64,000 bases of DNA from Streptomyces sp. NBC_01498. GTDB taxonomy: Bacteria > Actinomycetota > Actinomycetes > Streptomycetales > Streptomycetaceae. The DNA is taken from assembly GCF_036327775.1 (NCBI RefSeq), contig NZ_CP109598.1, positions 6,026,001 to 6,090,000 of the forward strand, in the 5' to 3' direction. Below, in pieces: positions 8,471-15,512 of the stretch. Below the pieces are notes generated by a model that was not told the origin of the DNA, searched no databases, and saw only the letters and a list, made by a program, of their open reading frames with translations. The first letter of the stretch is position 1. Every line of letters begins with the position of its first letter. Position numbers and translations under genes: made by a program.

Positions 8471-9481
8471 ATGACCGGGAACGACGACGACAGGAACGCG
8501 TACGACGCGGAGAACGTGGAGGACGCGGAGGTCGTCTCGGAGGATCCGGCCGAATACGACGACGAGTACGACGACGAGGACACGACCGGCGAAGTCGCCC
8601 AGAAGGATCCCGATGTCTATCTCGATGTACCGGTACTGAATATCGACGAGATCGAATTGAATGTGCGGGACCTGCGGGCCCATGTCTCCCTCCAGGCCGA
8701 GGTCCTCGATCTGCTGAAACTCAATGTCGGTGCGGATGTCGCGCTCGGCTCGGTCGATCTCGATGTCAAAGGTGTAGAGGCGCAGGCCCAGTTGAAGGTC
8801 CGCCTGCACAATGTCGCGACGATCGTCAATCGTGTGCTCACGACGATCGACCGCAATCCGCAGATCCTGGAGCAGTTGACCAGGAGTGTGGGCCGGACGG
8901 TCGAAGAGGTCGGTTCGGGTGCGGGAGAGGCCGTTCAGGAGATCGGCCGGGGCACGGGCGACGCCGCGGAGAGCGTGGGCCGGGGGGCCGGGGAGGCGGT
9001 GGAGCACGTCGGGCACGGGGCGGGCGAAGCCGTGGAGGACGTGGGCGAAGGCGCCGGCGGCGCGGTCGAGAATGTCGGCGAAGGCGCTGGTGGAGCCGTC
9101 GAGAACGTCGGCGAGGGGGCCGGTGACGCCACCCGCGATGTCGGGAGGAGCGCCGGTGACGCGGTGGGGGAGACGGGGAGGAGCGCGGGGGACGCGGTCG
9201 GGCACACGGCGGGAAGTGCCGGTGACGCGGCCGGGCAGGCCGGCAAGGAGGTCGGCGGGACGGCGGCCGACGCGGCCGGGCGCGCGGGAGAGACCGCCGG
9301 GGAGGCCACCGAAAGCGGTGCGGCCGGGGACGTCGGCGAAGCCGCCGGGACCGGTGGGGCGGCGAAGAACGGGCGGAAGCCGGTCCGCGCGCCCGAGGTG
9401 GCGGGCGGCGGATCGAAGGAGCGGCGGCGGAGTCCCCGCGGCGACAGGAGCGCCCGGCGCCGCGACGCGTACAAGCGCTGA
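8471..9481 (+). CDS. LEA-like 11-mer repeat protein with acidic N-terminus and basic tail
   Basis: The ATG follows GAGGAGG by six bases, giving 336 residues. Residues 1-48 are acidic; 49-140 form a conserved-looking domain (DVPVLNIDEIELNVRDLRA, then NVGADVALGSVDLDVKGVEA); residues 144-286 hold thirteen 11-residue repeats of the type VENVGEGAGGA; residues 300-336 are strongly basic. Repeats of this length and amphipathic character are the hallmark of group 3 LEA proteins, which protect proteins and membranes during drying, but the Gly content here is high, so the comparison is structural rather than proven homology. It heads a same-strand set with two Gls24-type genes and an SRPBCC gene. Confidence 0.75.
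   Translation: MTGNDDDRNAYDAENVEDAEVVSEDPAEYDDEYDDEDTTGEVAQKDPDVYLDVPVLNIDEIELNVRDLRAHVSLQAEVLDLLKLNVGADVALGSVDLDVKGVEAQAQLKVRLHNVATIVNRVLTTIDRNPQILEQLTRSVGRTVEEVGSGAGEAVQEIGRGTGDAAESVGRGAGEAVEHVGHGAGEAVEDVGEGAGGAVENVGEGAGGAVENVGEGAGDATRDVGRSAGDAVGETGRSAGDAVGHTAGSAGDAAGQAGKEVGGTAADAAGRAGETAGEATESGAAGDVGEAAGTGGAAKNGRKPVRAPEVAGGGSKERRRSPRGDRSARRRDAYKR
8900..9328 (+). repeat. Thirteen tandem 33-bp units coding 11-mer repeats
   Basis: Translation gives units such as VEEVGSGAGEA, VEHVGHGAGEA, VEDVGEGAGGA and VENVGEGAGGA. Units five to seven are the most alike at DNA level (around 9032-9130) and the last three units are degenerate, indicating expansion from the centre. Confidence 0.85.
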
Positions 9482-9504
9482 ATTACGCACTCCCGGACGC
9501 GACT

Positions 9505-9575
9505 CACCCGAATGGCGTTTTCGGGATGCGCGGAGCAGAGTGGAGGGGGGCGCGGTCGCCCGAGCGATTCTCCCG
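9505..9575 (+). promoter_or_regulatory. Upstream region of first Gls24 gene, duplicated at 11828
   Basis: The stretch beginning CACCCGAATGGCGTT and running through CGGAGCAGAGTGGA to GGTCGCCCG closely matches 11828-11893, which lies at a comparable distance from the second Gls24 gene. Its conservation over flanking sequence suggests a shared promoter or leader. I cannot place -10 and -35 elements with confidence. Confidence 0.5.
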
Positions 9576-9677
9576 CGACCGCGAGAACGCTCCTCCGGTT
9601 CCTCTCTCCGGAGACACCGGAGGAATTCACTTCGGGAAGCTCCGGAAAGCTCTCTATTCCAGGAGGACGGATCGGTC

Positions 9678-10118
9678 ATGGCAGTCAACGAAGCCACGTC
9701 GAAAGCGAAGCCCGACGGTCGTCGTCATCACGGTGACGTCGAGGGAAAGACAATGATCGCCGATTCGGTGGTCGCCTCCATCGCGGGTATCGCGACGCGT
9801 GAGGCGTCCGGTGTCTATGCGATGGGCGGCGGGATCTCCCGGACCCTGGGCGCCGCGCGGAACAAGATGTCGGGTTCCGACGACGTCACCCGTGGTGTGC
9901 GGGTCGAGGTCGGCGAGAAGCAGGCCGCCGTGGATCTCGACGTGGTCGTGGAGTACGGATATCCCATCACCCGGACCACCGACGACATCCGCTCGGGTGT
10001 CGCCGACGCCGTCGAGACCATGACCGGCCTTGAGGTCGCCGAGGTGAACATCGACGTTCTCGATGTCCATCTGGAGGGTTCGGACGACGACGGCGACGAC
10101 GAGCCGCGCGCCCGCTGA
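9678..10118 (+). CDS. Asp23/Gls24 family envelope stress protein, copy 1
   Basis: A 146-residue protein consisting of one Asp23/Gls24 domain: IADSVVASIAGIATREASGV, then the alternating V/D segment VRVEVGEKQAAVDLDVVVEYGYP and GLEVAEVNIDVLDVHL. Such proteins in Gram-positive bacteria are linked to envelope stress and can be very abundant; the molecular role is unknown. AGGAGG lies 11 bases before the ATG, a long spacing shared with copy 2. About 85% of residues match the second copy at 11951, so a local duplication is evident. A short acidic DDDGDDE tail ends the protein. Confidence 0.88.
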   Translation: MAVNEATSKAKPDGRRHHGDVEGKTMIADSVVASIAGIATREASGVYAMGGGISRTLGAARNKMSGSDDVTRGVRVEVGEKQAAVDLDVVVEYGYPITRTTDDIRSGVADAVETMTGLEVAEVNIDVLDVHLEGSDDDGDDEPRAR

Positions 10119-10171
10119 CGGGCGACTGAGCGGGGGCGACGCACGCGAGACCCGGCGAAGGTGGATCACTC

Positions 10172-10870
10172 ATGGAAGACCAGACGAAACTCACCCTGGC
10201 CACGGCCGTCCTCGGCGGTTACGTGCTGGGCCGGACCAAGAAGGGCCGTCTCGCGCTGACGGTCGCCACGCTGGTGGCCGGCAGGGGACTCGGTTACGGC
10301 CCCCGGCAGTTGGCCGCCGAGGGAGCCCGCAGGCTCGGCGACGTGCCGCAGATCGCGGGGTTGCAGGACCAGTTCCGTGACCAGGGTGTGGAGGCCGCGC
10401 GCGGCGCGCTGTCGGCGGTCGCCGACCGTGGCATGGGCTCGCTGGCCGACGCGATCAGCGGCCGGGCGACGGCGCTCATCTCGAAGGACGACGGAGCCGA
10501 CGAGGACGACGAGAGCGACGAGGACGCCGCCGAGAACGAGGCGGAGGAGCCGGACGAGGGCGAAGAGGCCGAGGGCGAGGACACGGAGCCCGAGGACGAC
10601 GCCTCGGAGGAGGAGCCGGAGGACGACGAGTCCGAGCCCGAAGGCGAAGCCTCCGAGGAGGAACCCGAGGACGACGAGTCCGAGCCCGAGGAGGAACCGC
10701 CGTCCGCGAGGCGCCGGCGGGGCTCCGAACGCCGGGGCAAGCGCCCGGCGCCGAAGAAGAAGGCCCCGGCCAAGAAGGCTCCGGCCAAACCGGCCGCCAA
10801 GAAGACGGCGGCACCCGCGAAGAGGACGGCGAAGAAGACCGCTTCGGCCCGCTCCAGCCGTCGGAGGTGA
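10172..10870 (+). CDS. Acidic/basic two-block protein, resembling a gas-vesicle cluster accessory protein
   Basis: A 232-residue protein in three blocks. Residues 1-105 include LTLATAVLGGYVLGRTKKGRL and a helical stretch; residues about 108-170 are extremely acidic with an internal repeat (SEEEPEDDESEPE occurs twice); residues about 175-232 are Lys/Arg/Ala/Pro rich (KKKAPAKKAPAKPAAKK), like histone H1-type tails. The N-terminal block resembles, from memory, a protein usually annotated as DNA primase inside Streptomyces gas-vesicle clusters (the gvpY position); I see no primase motif. It sits 7 bp before the SRPBCC gene, so the two are probably co-translated. Confidence 0.7.
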   Translation: MEDQTKLTLATAVLGGYVLGRTKKGRLALTVATLVAGRGLGYGPRQLAAEGARRLGDVPQIAGLQDQFRDQGVEAARGALSAVADRGMGSLADAISGRATALISKDDGADEDDESDEDAAENEAEEPDEGEEAEGEDTEPEDDASEEEPEDDESEPEGEASEEEPEDDESEPEEEPPSARRRRGSERRGKRPAPKKKAPAKKAPAKPAAKKTAAPAKRTAKKTASARSSRRR

Positions 10871-10876
10871 CCGCGT

Positions 10877-11800
10877 ATGACCAGCACCCAGGAGGACACC
10901 GACACGTCGGCGCCCTCGAACGTCGAACGGCTCCGTGCGGAGATCACCCACTACGCGGGAGCGCAACTGGACCGTGTGGTGGACCGCGTCGGCGGCAAAC
11001 TGACCGATGTGACCGGTAAGTTGACCGACATCGCCGAGAACGGCGGTCAGCTGCCCGCGATCGGCTCCCGCATCCTGCACGGTGAGTCGCCGATCCGCTC
11101 CGTGGTCTCCGAGAAGGCGAAATCCGTCAAGGACTCCGTGACCGACAAGGCCAAGGATCTGACGGGCGCCGGAGGCAAGCCGGGCAGCGGGGACGTGAAG
11201 GTGACGAACATCGTCGAAGTCCTGGACGTGGGAGTGCCGTTGAGGACGGCGTACGACCACTGGACCGCGTACGACAAGTTCGCCGGGTTCACCAAGGGTG
11301 TCGGCAACGTCTCCAAGGACAAGGACGACGAGACCACCAGCAACTGGACGGCCAAGGTGGGCCCGTCGAGCCGGAGCTTCAAGGCCACCGTCCTGGAACA
11401 GATCCCCGACGACCGCATCGTCTGGGAGTCCGAGGGCTCGAAGGGCACGACCCAGGGCGCCATCAGCTTCCACGAGATGGCGCCGAATCTCACCAGGATC
11501 GTGCTTGTCGTCGAGTACAGCCCGGCCGGTTTCTTCGAGAAGACCGGCAACATCTGGCGTGCCCAGGGCCGTCGGCTGCGGCTCGACTTCAAGAACTTCC
11601 AGCGGTACGTGACCCTCACCGACGAGGAGCCGGAGGCATGGCGCGGTGAGATCCGGGACGGCGAGGTCGTCCGGACCCATGAGGAGGTCATGGAAGAGGA
11701 GGAGAACCAGCACGAGGAGGAGGACCAGGATCCGGAGGACGACGAGGGGGAGGAGACCGAGCCGGACGAGGACGGGGACGAGGACACCGAACGGGAGTGA
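10877..11800 (+). CDS. SRPBCC (START-like) family protein with acidic tail
   Basis: A 307-residue protein: N-terminal helical region (about 1-95), then an SRPBCC/polyketide-cyclase-like domain (about 110-270) with TNIVEVLDVGVPLRTAYDHW, DRIVWESEG and RIVLVVEYSPAGFFEKTGN, and a final run of Glu/Asp. This fold binds hydrophobic ligands, but no catalytic set is apparent. From memory the same arrangement occurs in SRPBCC proteins of Streptomyces gas-vesicle clusters (the gvpZ position), yet no gvpA, gvpJ, gvpK, gvpF or gvpL is present here. It starts 7 bp after the preceding gene. Confidence 0.78.
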   Translation: MTSTQEDTDTSAPSNVERLRAEITHYAGAQLDRVVDRVGGKLTDVTGKLTDIAENGGQLPAIGSRILHGESPIRSVVSEKAKSVKDSVTDKAKDLTGAGGKPGSGDVKVTNIVEVLDVGVPLRTAYDHWTAYDKFAGFTKGVGNVSKDKDDETTSNWTAKVGPSSRSFKATVLEQIPDDRIVWESEGSKGTTQGAISFHEMAPNLTRIVLVVEYSPAGFFEKTGNIWRAQGRRLRLDFKNFQRYVTLTDEEPEAWRGEIRDGEVVRTHEEVMEEEENQHEEEDQDPEDDEGEETEPDEDGDEDTERE

Positions 11801-11827
11801 GCCTCCCCCCCGACCGCTCGCCTCGAC

Positions 11828-11893
11828 CACTCGAATGGCGTTGTCCGGACGTACGGAGCACAGTGGAAGGAGGGCGGGAGGTCGCCCGGGGAA
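11828..11893 (+). promoter_or_regulatory. Upstream region of second Gls24 gene, duplicate of 9505
   Basis: Near copy of the sequence before the first Gls24 gene (CACTCGAATGGCGTTGTC..., CGGAGCACAGTGGA, GGTCGCCCG). Both coding region and leader were therefore duplicated together. Confidence 0.5.
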
Positions 11894-11950
11894 GAACTCG
11901 GGTGACCGTGAAATCGCTCCTCTGATTCTCTCCAGGAGGATGGGTCGGCC

Positions 11951-12394
11951 ATGGCAGTCAACGAAGCAGCGTCAAAGACAATGTCGAACGGTCATCACCA
12001 CCACGGTGACGTCAAGGGCACGACGACGATCGCCGATTCGGTGGTGGCCTCCATCGCCGGCATCGCCACCCGTGACGCGAACGGTGTGTACGCGATGGGC
12101 GGCGGAATCTCCCGGACCCTGGGTGCCGCGCGCGACAAGATGGCCCGGTCCGACGACGTCACCCGGGGCGTGAAGGTGGAAGTCGGCGAGAAGCAGGCCG
12201 CCGTGGACATCGATGTGGTGGTGGAGTACGGGTATCCCATCACCCGCACCACCGACGACATCCGCTCGGGCGTGGCCGACGCCGTCGAGAGCATGACCGG
12301 CCTTGAGGTCGCCGAGGTCAACATCGACGTGCTCGACGTGCATCTGCCGGGGTCGGACGACAGCGACGACGGCGGGGGATCCCGCACCCGCTGA
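11951..12394 (+). CDS. Asp23/Gls24 family envelope stress protein, copy 2
   Basis: A 147-residue paralogue of the protein at 9678; it differs mainly in the N-terminal 20 residues (His-rich GHHHHGDVKG here, GRRHHGDVEG there) and the C-terminal tail. The Asp23 domain is intact through GLEVAEVNIDVLDVHL. The GAGGATGGGTCGGCC leader before its ATG parallels that of copy 1. The gene ends the cluster and is followed by a perfect palindromic terminator. Whether the copies differ in expression or partner cannot be told from sequence. Confidence 0.88.
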   Translation: MAVNEAASKTMSNGHHHHGDVKGTTTIADSVVASIAGIATRDANGVYAMGGGISRTLGAARDKMARSDDVTRGVKVEVGEKQAAVDIDVVVEYGYPITRTTDDIRSGVADAVESMTGLEVAEVNIDVLDVHLPGSDDSDDGGGSRTR

Positions 12395-12420
12395 ACGACC
12401 GGAACCACCTCCGCGACAGC

Positions 12421-12462
12421 CGACGAGGTCCCGCCCCTTGTACAAGGGGCGGGACCTCGTCG
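12421..12462. terminator. 42-bp perfect palindrome, terminator of the Gls24 cluster
   Basis: Bases 12421-12441 are exactly complementary to 12442-12462, with the centre at TTGT/ACAA. It begins 27 bp after the second Gls24 stop codon. The right arm runs directly into a 9-bp tandem repeat. Confidence 0.8.
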
Positions 12463-12509
12463 TCCTCGTCGTCCTCGTCGTCCTCGTCGTCCTCGTCGTC
12501 CTCGTCGTA
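12456..12509. repeat. Six 9-bp tandem repeats (CTCGTCGTC)
   Basis: Units start at 12456, 12465, 12474, 12483, 12492 and 12501, the last ending in a variant base. Read on the minus strand it would encode Asp-Asp-Glu runs, but no supported gene covers it. Copy number probably varies by slippage. Confidence 0.8.
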
Positions 12510-12753
12510 CACGAAGGCGTCACGCGGGGCCGCGCCCACGTGACGCCGATCGGTGAGGAACGGGGTCCACCGCGGCCGACTCCGCCCGCGTGCAGGGCCG
12601 TCGGCGGCGAAGGCGCCGAGCGTGCCGCCCGTGCGCCCTTGTGAAAGGCCATCCCGTCCGCGTCACCGTGGCGGGAGCGTGTCGTCGAAGCGGTACGGGC
12701 CGCCGAAGCACGGGTACGGCGAGGCACGCGCCGGGGCTGAGAACGGGGAAGCG

Positions 12754-12909
12754 GTGTCCTCTCGGCAACCGAACGCACGGCTCGCGCGGCTTCTCGCGGA
12801 GGCGGGATGGACCGCGGCCCAGTGTGCCCGCGCCGTGTCGTCGGTCGCCTCCGAACACGGCCACGACCTCACCGTGAACCGCTCGACGGTGACCCGCCGG
12901 CTCGCGGTA
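12754..12909 (+). pseudogene. Truncated helix-turn-helix regulator N-terminus
   Basis: From a GTG preceded by GGGGAA, the frame reads PNARLARLLAEAGWTAAQCA and DLTVNRSTVTRRLAV, the start of a Streptomyces-type Xre-like regulator in which NxRLxxLIxEAGW and YDxTSVxRWLxG are typical. Homologues continue for several hundred residues; here recognisable sequence stops at about 12906 and runs in a different frame into a P450 tail. I read it as a deletion remnant. Confidence 0.6.
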
Positions 12910-13039
12910 CGAGGCTCTCTTCACCCGTTTCCCCACCCTGTTCCCGGCCGTCCCCGAACGCGACATCCCCTGGGAACTCGACCTGTTCTTCACCAAGCCG
13001 GCGGTGCTCCCCGTGGCCCGGGGCCCGGCACCCCGCTGA
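12905..13039 (+). pseudogene. C-terminal remnant of a cytochrome P450
   Basis: One frame, ending at the TGA at 13037, reads LFTRFPTLFPAVPERDIPWE then LDLFFTKPAVLPV. This is the C-terminal signature of actinomycete P450s (ALFxRFPxLRLAVPxxxIPW and a final LPV). The haem-binding Cys loop and everything before it are absent. The joint with the preceding regulator fragment is abrupt, suggesting a single deletion. Confidence 0.6.
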
Positions 13040-13191
13040 CCGCGACGCCCCGGCGGCTTCGGTGAGGTGGCCGCGCGCGGGACGTCAACGCCACGTGAAC
13101 GCCGCGCCCACCAAGGGATCAAAGGGCGCCGGGGGGAGGAATCCGGGGTCGGATGTCGACGGCACCGCACCCTCTTCGACAGGAGCTCGAC

Positions 13192-13620
13192 ATGCGTATC
13201 CGCTTCGCGGCCACCGCGGCCGGACTGACCATGGCCGTCGCGCTGACCGGCATCGGCGCCAGCGCCGCCACCGACACCACCGGTGTGCGGACGGCGACGG
13301 ACCGGACGACCGTCAACACCCCCTTCCGCAGCGCCGAATCGGCCGTGGCGCCGGCCGCCCTGCGCTGTCCGCGCGGCACCTTCTGCGCGTACATCCACGC
13401 CAACTACAGCGGCGAGCTGATGAGGTCGTCGGCCGGCCGGGGTTCGCGGGTGCAGGTGAGCGGCGGGACGTCGTCGGGCTCCAACAACACGGGGAACCAG
13501 TGGGTGGGAGTCAACGAGATTCCCGGTCCCGACGACGACGTCTGGAAGTGGGCCCCGTATTCGGAGGGGAACGTCAGCTCGGCGGCGAACGACAAGATCA
13601 ATCACTTCGACGTGAAGTAG
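13192..13620 (+). CDS. Secreted peptidase inhibitor family I36-like protein
   Basis: The ATG lies six bases after AGGAG. The 142-residue product begins with a signal peptide (MRIRFAATAAGLTMAVAL, likely cleavage after ASA at about residue 25), followed by a spacer and a domain opening RCPRGTFCAYIHANYSGEL, the cysteine-containing entry to the I36 (SMI-like) beta-gamma-crystallin-like inhibitor fold, and ending ANDKINHF. In Streptomyces these are abundant secreted proteins, some inhibiting metalloproteases; target unknown. It is an isolated unit closed by its own terminator. Confidence 0.82.
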   Translation: MRIRFAATAAGLTMAVALTGIGASAATDTTGVRTATDRTTVNTPFRSAESAVAPAALRCPRGTFCAYIHANYSGELMRSSAGRGSRVQVSGGTSSGSNNTGNQWVGVNEIPGPDDDVWKWAPYSEGNVSSAANDKINHFDVK

Positions 13621-13642
13621 GCGTGCGGTAGTTGTCACACCC

Positions 13643-13673
13643 ACGGGGGTGCCGGTCTCCCCGGCGCCCCCGT
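13643..13673 (+). terminator. Hairpin terminator after the I36-like gene
   Basis: ACGGGGGTGCCGG (13643-13655) pairs with CCGGCGCCCCCGT (13661-13673) with one G-U pair and a 5-base loop, followed by TTCTT. It lies 23 bp after the stop codon. Confidence 0.8.
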
Positions 13674-13717
13674 TCTTGACGACATGTCAGGTTGCCGGCC
13701 TTGACGGGAGAAGGACG

Positions 13718-14608
13718 ATGCCGGGTTTCACCGTGGCGGCCCTGACGGCCGTGTCGCTCATGCTGGCTGTCGGATCCGCCGGCTGCGCGCGGAGTTCGGA
13801 GGCAGCCGCTGTTCCCGACCGCTTCCGCCAGCTCGTGGATCGGCCCGCCGTACTCGACGAGACCGAGAACCGGTTGATCGCGCGGTGCATGGAACAGGCG
13901 GGACTGGGCTATCCGAAGGTGCCCGCCCCGCGAGACGACCGGCCGATGAGCGGGCTGCTCAGAGGCGCGACACCGCTGCACGCCGAGACCGCACGGCAAC
14001 ACGGCTATCCCGACAGGTGGATGACCCGTGCCCGTGATCCGGGGAAGGGTCCGGTCGACAGATACGCCGATTCGCTGCCCGCCGACACCAGAGAGCGGTT
14101 CCATCGCCTGCTCCTCGGCGAAGGCGGCAACGACGTACGGGTGGTGCTGCCGGGGAACTTCGAGGTGGCCGCGGCTTCCTCGGGCTGCGTGGGCAGCGCC
14201 CGGCGGCGGCTCTACGGATCGGTGGAGAACTACCTGACCGTGTACTACCTGCCCGAACTCGTGCAGCGGCAGGCATCCGCGGCCGACGAAGACCCCGACG
14301 TACGCGACGCCCACGCGGCCTTCGCCCGGTGCATGGCGGCCAAGGGCTACGACACGGCGACGCCGGACGACGCCGTCGCCCTGGCCGCCACGTACTACCC
14401 CGACGGCCGGCGCGGGCGCGCGGGGGCGGACGAGAAGACGCTCGCTGCCGGGGACGCGGAGTGCCAGACGACGGTGCGACTGCGTGAGCGGCGTGCCGCC
14501 GCGGTCGATCGCCTCGCCCGGCGCTGGCTGGCCGACAACGAAGCCGCTGTGTCGAGGACTTACGAGGTACTGCGATCCGCTCTCGCGGAAGCGAGAACGA
14601 AGGGGTAG
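13718..14608 (+). CDS. Putative secreted lipoprotein of unknown function
   Basis: A 296-residue protein. The ATG after GGGAGAAGG opens a signal peptide (TVAALTAVSLMLAVGSAGC) whose Cys at residue 24 could be lipidated, although the position -3 residue is not the usual Leu. The mature part contains repeated CMxxKGY/CMEQAGLGYP-type patterns: RCMEQAGLGYP near residue 55 and RCMAAKGYDT near residue 205, plus further cysteines and long helical stretches. Similar Cys-Met motif lipoproteins are common uncharacterised Streptomyces proteins. A GTG-type upstream extension is possible but would bury the signal peptide. Confidence 0.7.
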   Translation: MPGFTVAALTAVSLMLAVGSAGCARSSEAAAVPDRFRQLVDRPAVLDETENRLIARCMEQAGLGYPKVPAPRDDRPMSGLLRGATPLHAETARQHGYPDRWMTRARDPGKGPVDRYADSLPADTRERFHRLLLGEGGNDVRVVLPGNFEVAAASSGCVGSARRRLYGSVENYLTVYYLPELVQRQASAADEDPDVRDAHAAFARCMAAKGYDTATPDDAVALAATYYPDGRRGRAGADEKTLAAGDAECQTTVRLRERRAAAVDRLARRWLADNEAAVSRTYEVLRSALAEARTKG

Positions 14609-14694
14609 ACGCGAAGGCGTGGCGGGCGGCGATGTCTTCGCGGTGTCCCCTGCGGGTCCTGTGGGCGGGTTCCCGCCCGACGGTGGTCATGCCG

Positions 14695-14739
14695 GTGCCC
14701 CGTCGGCCACGAGAGACTCGGGCGAGGCCGACGGGGCAC
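14695..14739. terminator. 14-bp stem terminator between convergent genes
   Basis: GTGCCCCGTCGGCC (14695-14708) pairs exactly with GGCCGACGGGGCAC (14726-14739), loop 17 bases. A second small hairpin, GGGCGGG/CCCGCCC, sits at 14663-14678. They separate the lipoprotein gene from the convergent SH3-like gene. Confidence 0.75.
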
Positions 14740-14785
14740 TGTCCTACGGGAACACCGGGATCAACTGGCGCCGGTGCTCAGTGAG

Positions 14786-15172
14786 TCACGGGCACTCGCC
14801 GGGCGCCGCCCCGATGTTCTCGACCCAGCGGGCGGCGACCCAGTGGCGCTCACCCGGCAGCTTGTACCAACGGCGATTTCCTTCCACGACCTCGCCGTTG
14901 GTCTTGCATTCCAGCTCGATGACGGTGCCGAACGGGATGGAGCCGACGGGCGGCCTGCTGGTGTTCGGGTCCTTCCGCACGTTGAGCGACGGCTGCGCGA
15001 TGACCCGGCCCTTGAACACGACAGCGGCGGGGGACTGGGCGGCCTCGGCGGAGGACGGCGCGGAGCCGGTCCGGTGGTCGGTGGCGACGGCGGGGGCGGC
15101 CAGTGCCGTACCGGCCAGCAGGACTCCGGCGAGCACGGAGACGATCCGGTGCCCGGTGTGCGGTGCGCTCAT
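14786..15172 (-). CDS. Secreted SH3-like domain protein
   Basis: A 128-residue protein with a signal peptide (IVSVLAGVLLAGTALAAPAV) and a bacterial SH3-type domain: LNVRKDPNTSRPPVGSIPFG, IELECKTNGE and WVAARWVENIG. The start is chosen at the ATG at 15172, eight bases after AGAGGAA, which puts the signal peptide at the N-terminus. SH3_3-like domains bind cell-wall peptides; the two cysteines (LECK and the C-terminal GECP) may form a disulfide. It is transcribed toward the lipoprotein gene. Confidence 0.8.
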   Translation of the reverse strand: MSAPHTGHRIVSVLAGVLLAGTALAAPAVATDHRTGSAPSSAEAAQSPAAVVFKGRVIAQPSLNVRKDPNTSRPPVGSIPFGTVIELECKTNGEVVEGNRRWYKLPGERHWVAARWVENIGAAPGECP

Positions 15173-15512
15173 GGCGGATTCCTCTTGTTGTCGGTGAGCA
15201 TCCGGGGGGCTTCCCGGTGGTGCCCCCTTCATGGCACGAGCAGGGGCGGTGAACCCTGCCCCCGCGCCGGAAACGCGGACTCTCACCCGGACGGGCGTAC
15301 GTGTTCGGGGTCCGTACGACCGATCCGGGACGCAGGGCCTCGGGGCGGGCCGATGTCGTACGGCGGGTCAATAACGGTCAGGGGTCGGCGGGTTCGGGTT
15401 CGGGCTCGGGTGTGCGCGCGGGGTGCGGGGTGCCGGCTCGGACGCGGCTTCGGGTCCGCCGGCGGTGTGCCGTACCGGCCGCGATCCCGCTCACTCGCCT
15501 CACCACCGGGGC
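15173..15512. other. 340-bp intergenic stretch, upstream of the SH3-like gene and after lanC
   Basis: I see no gene. The interval has CGTACG at 15296 and 15313 flanking GTGTTCGGGGTC, and a short run of GGTTCG/GGGCTCGGG repeats near 15395-15415. Any lanC terminator and the promoter of the SH3-like gene must lie here, but I cannot place them. Confidence 0.5.

Noticed and set aside
12318..12539. Minus-strand frame with an Asp-Asp-Glu run
   Set aside because: Created by the 9-bp repeat and the terminator palindrome; overlaps the Gls24 gene and lacks a start signal.
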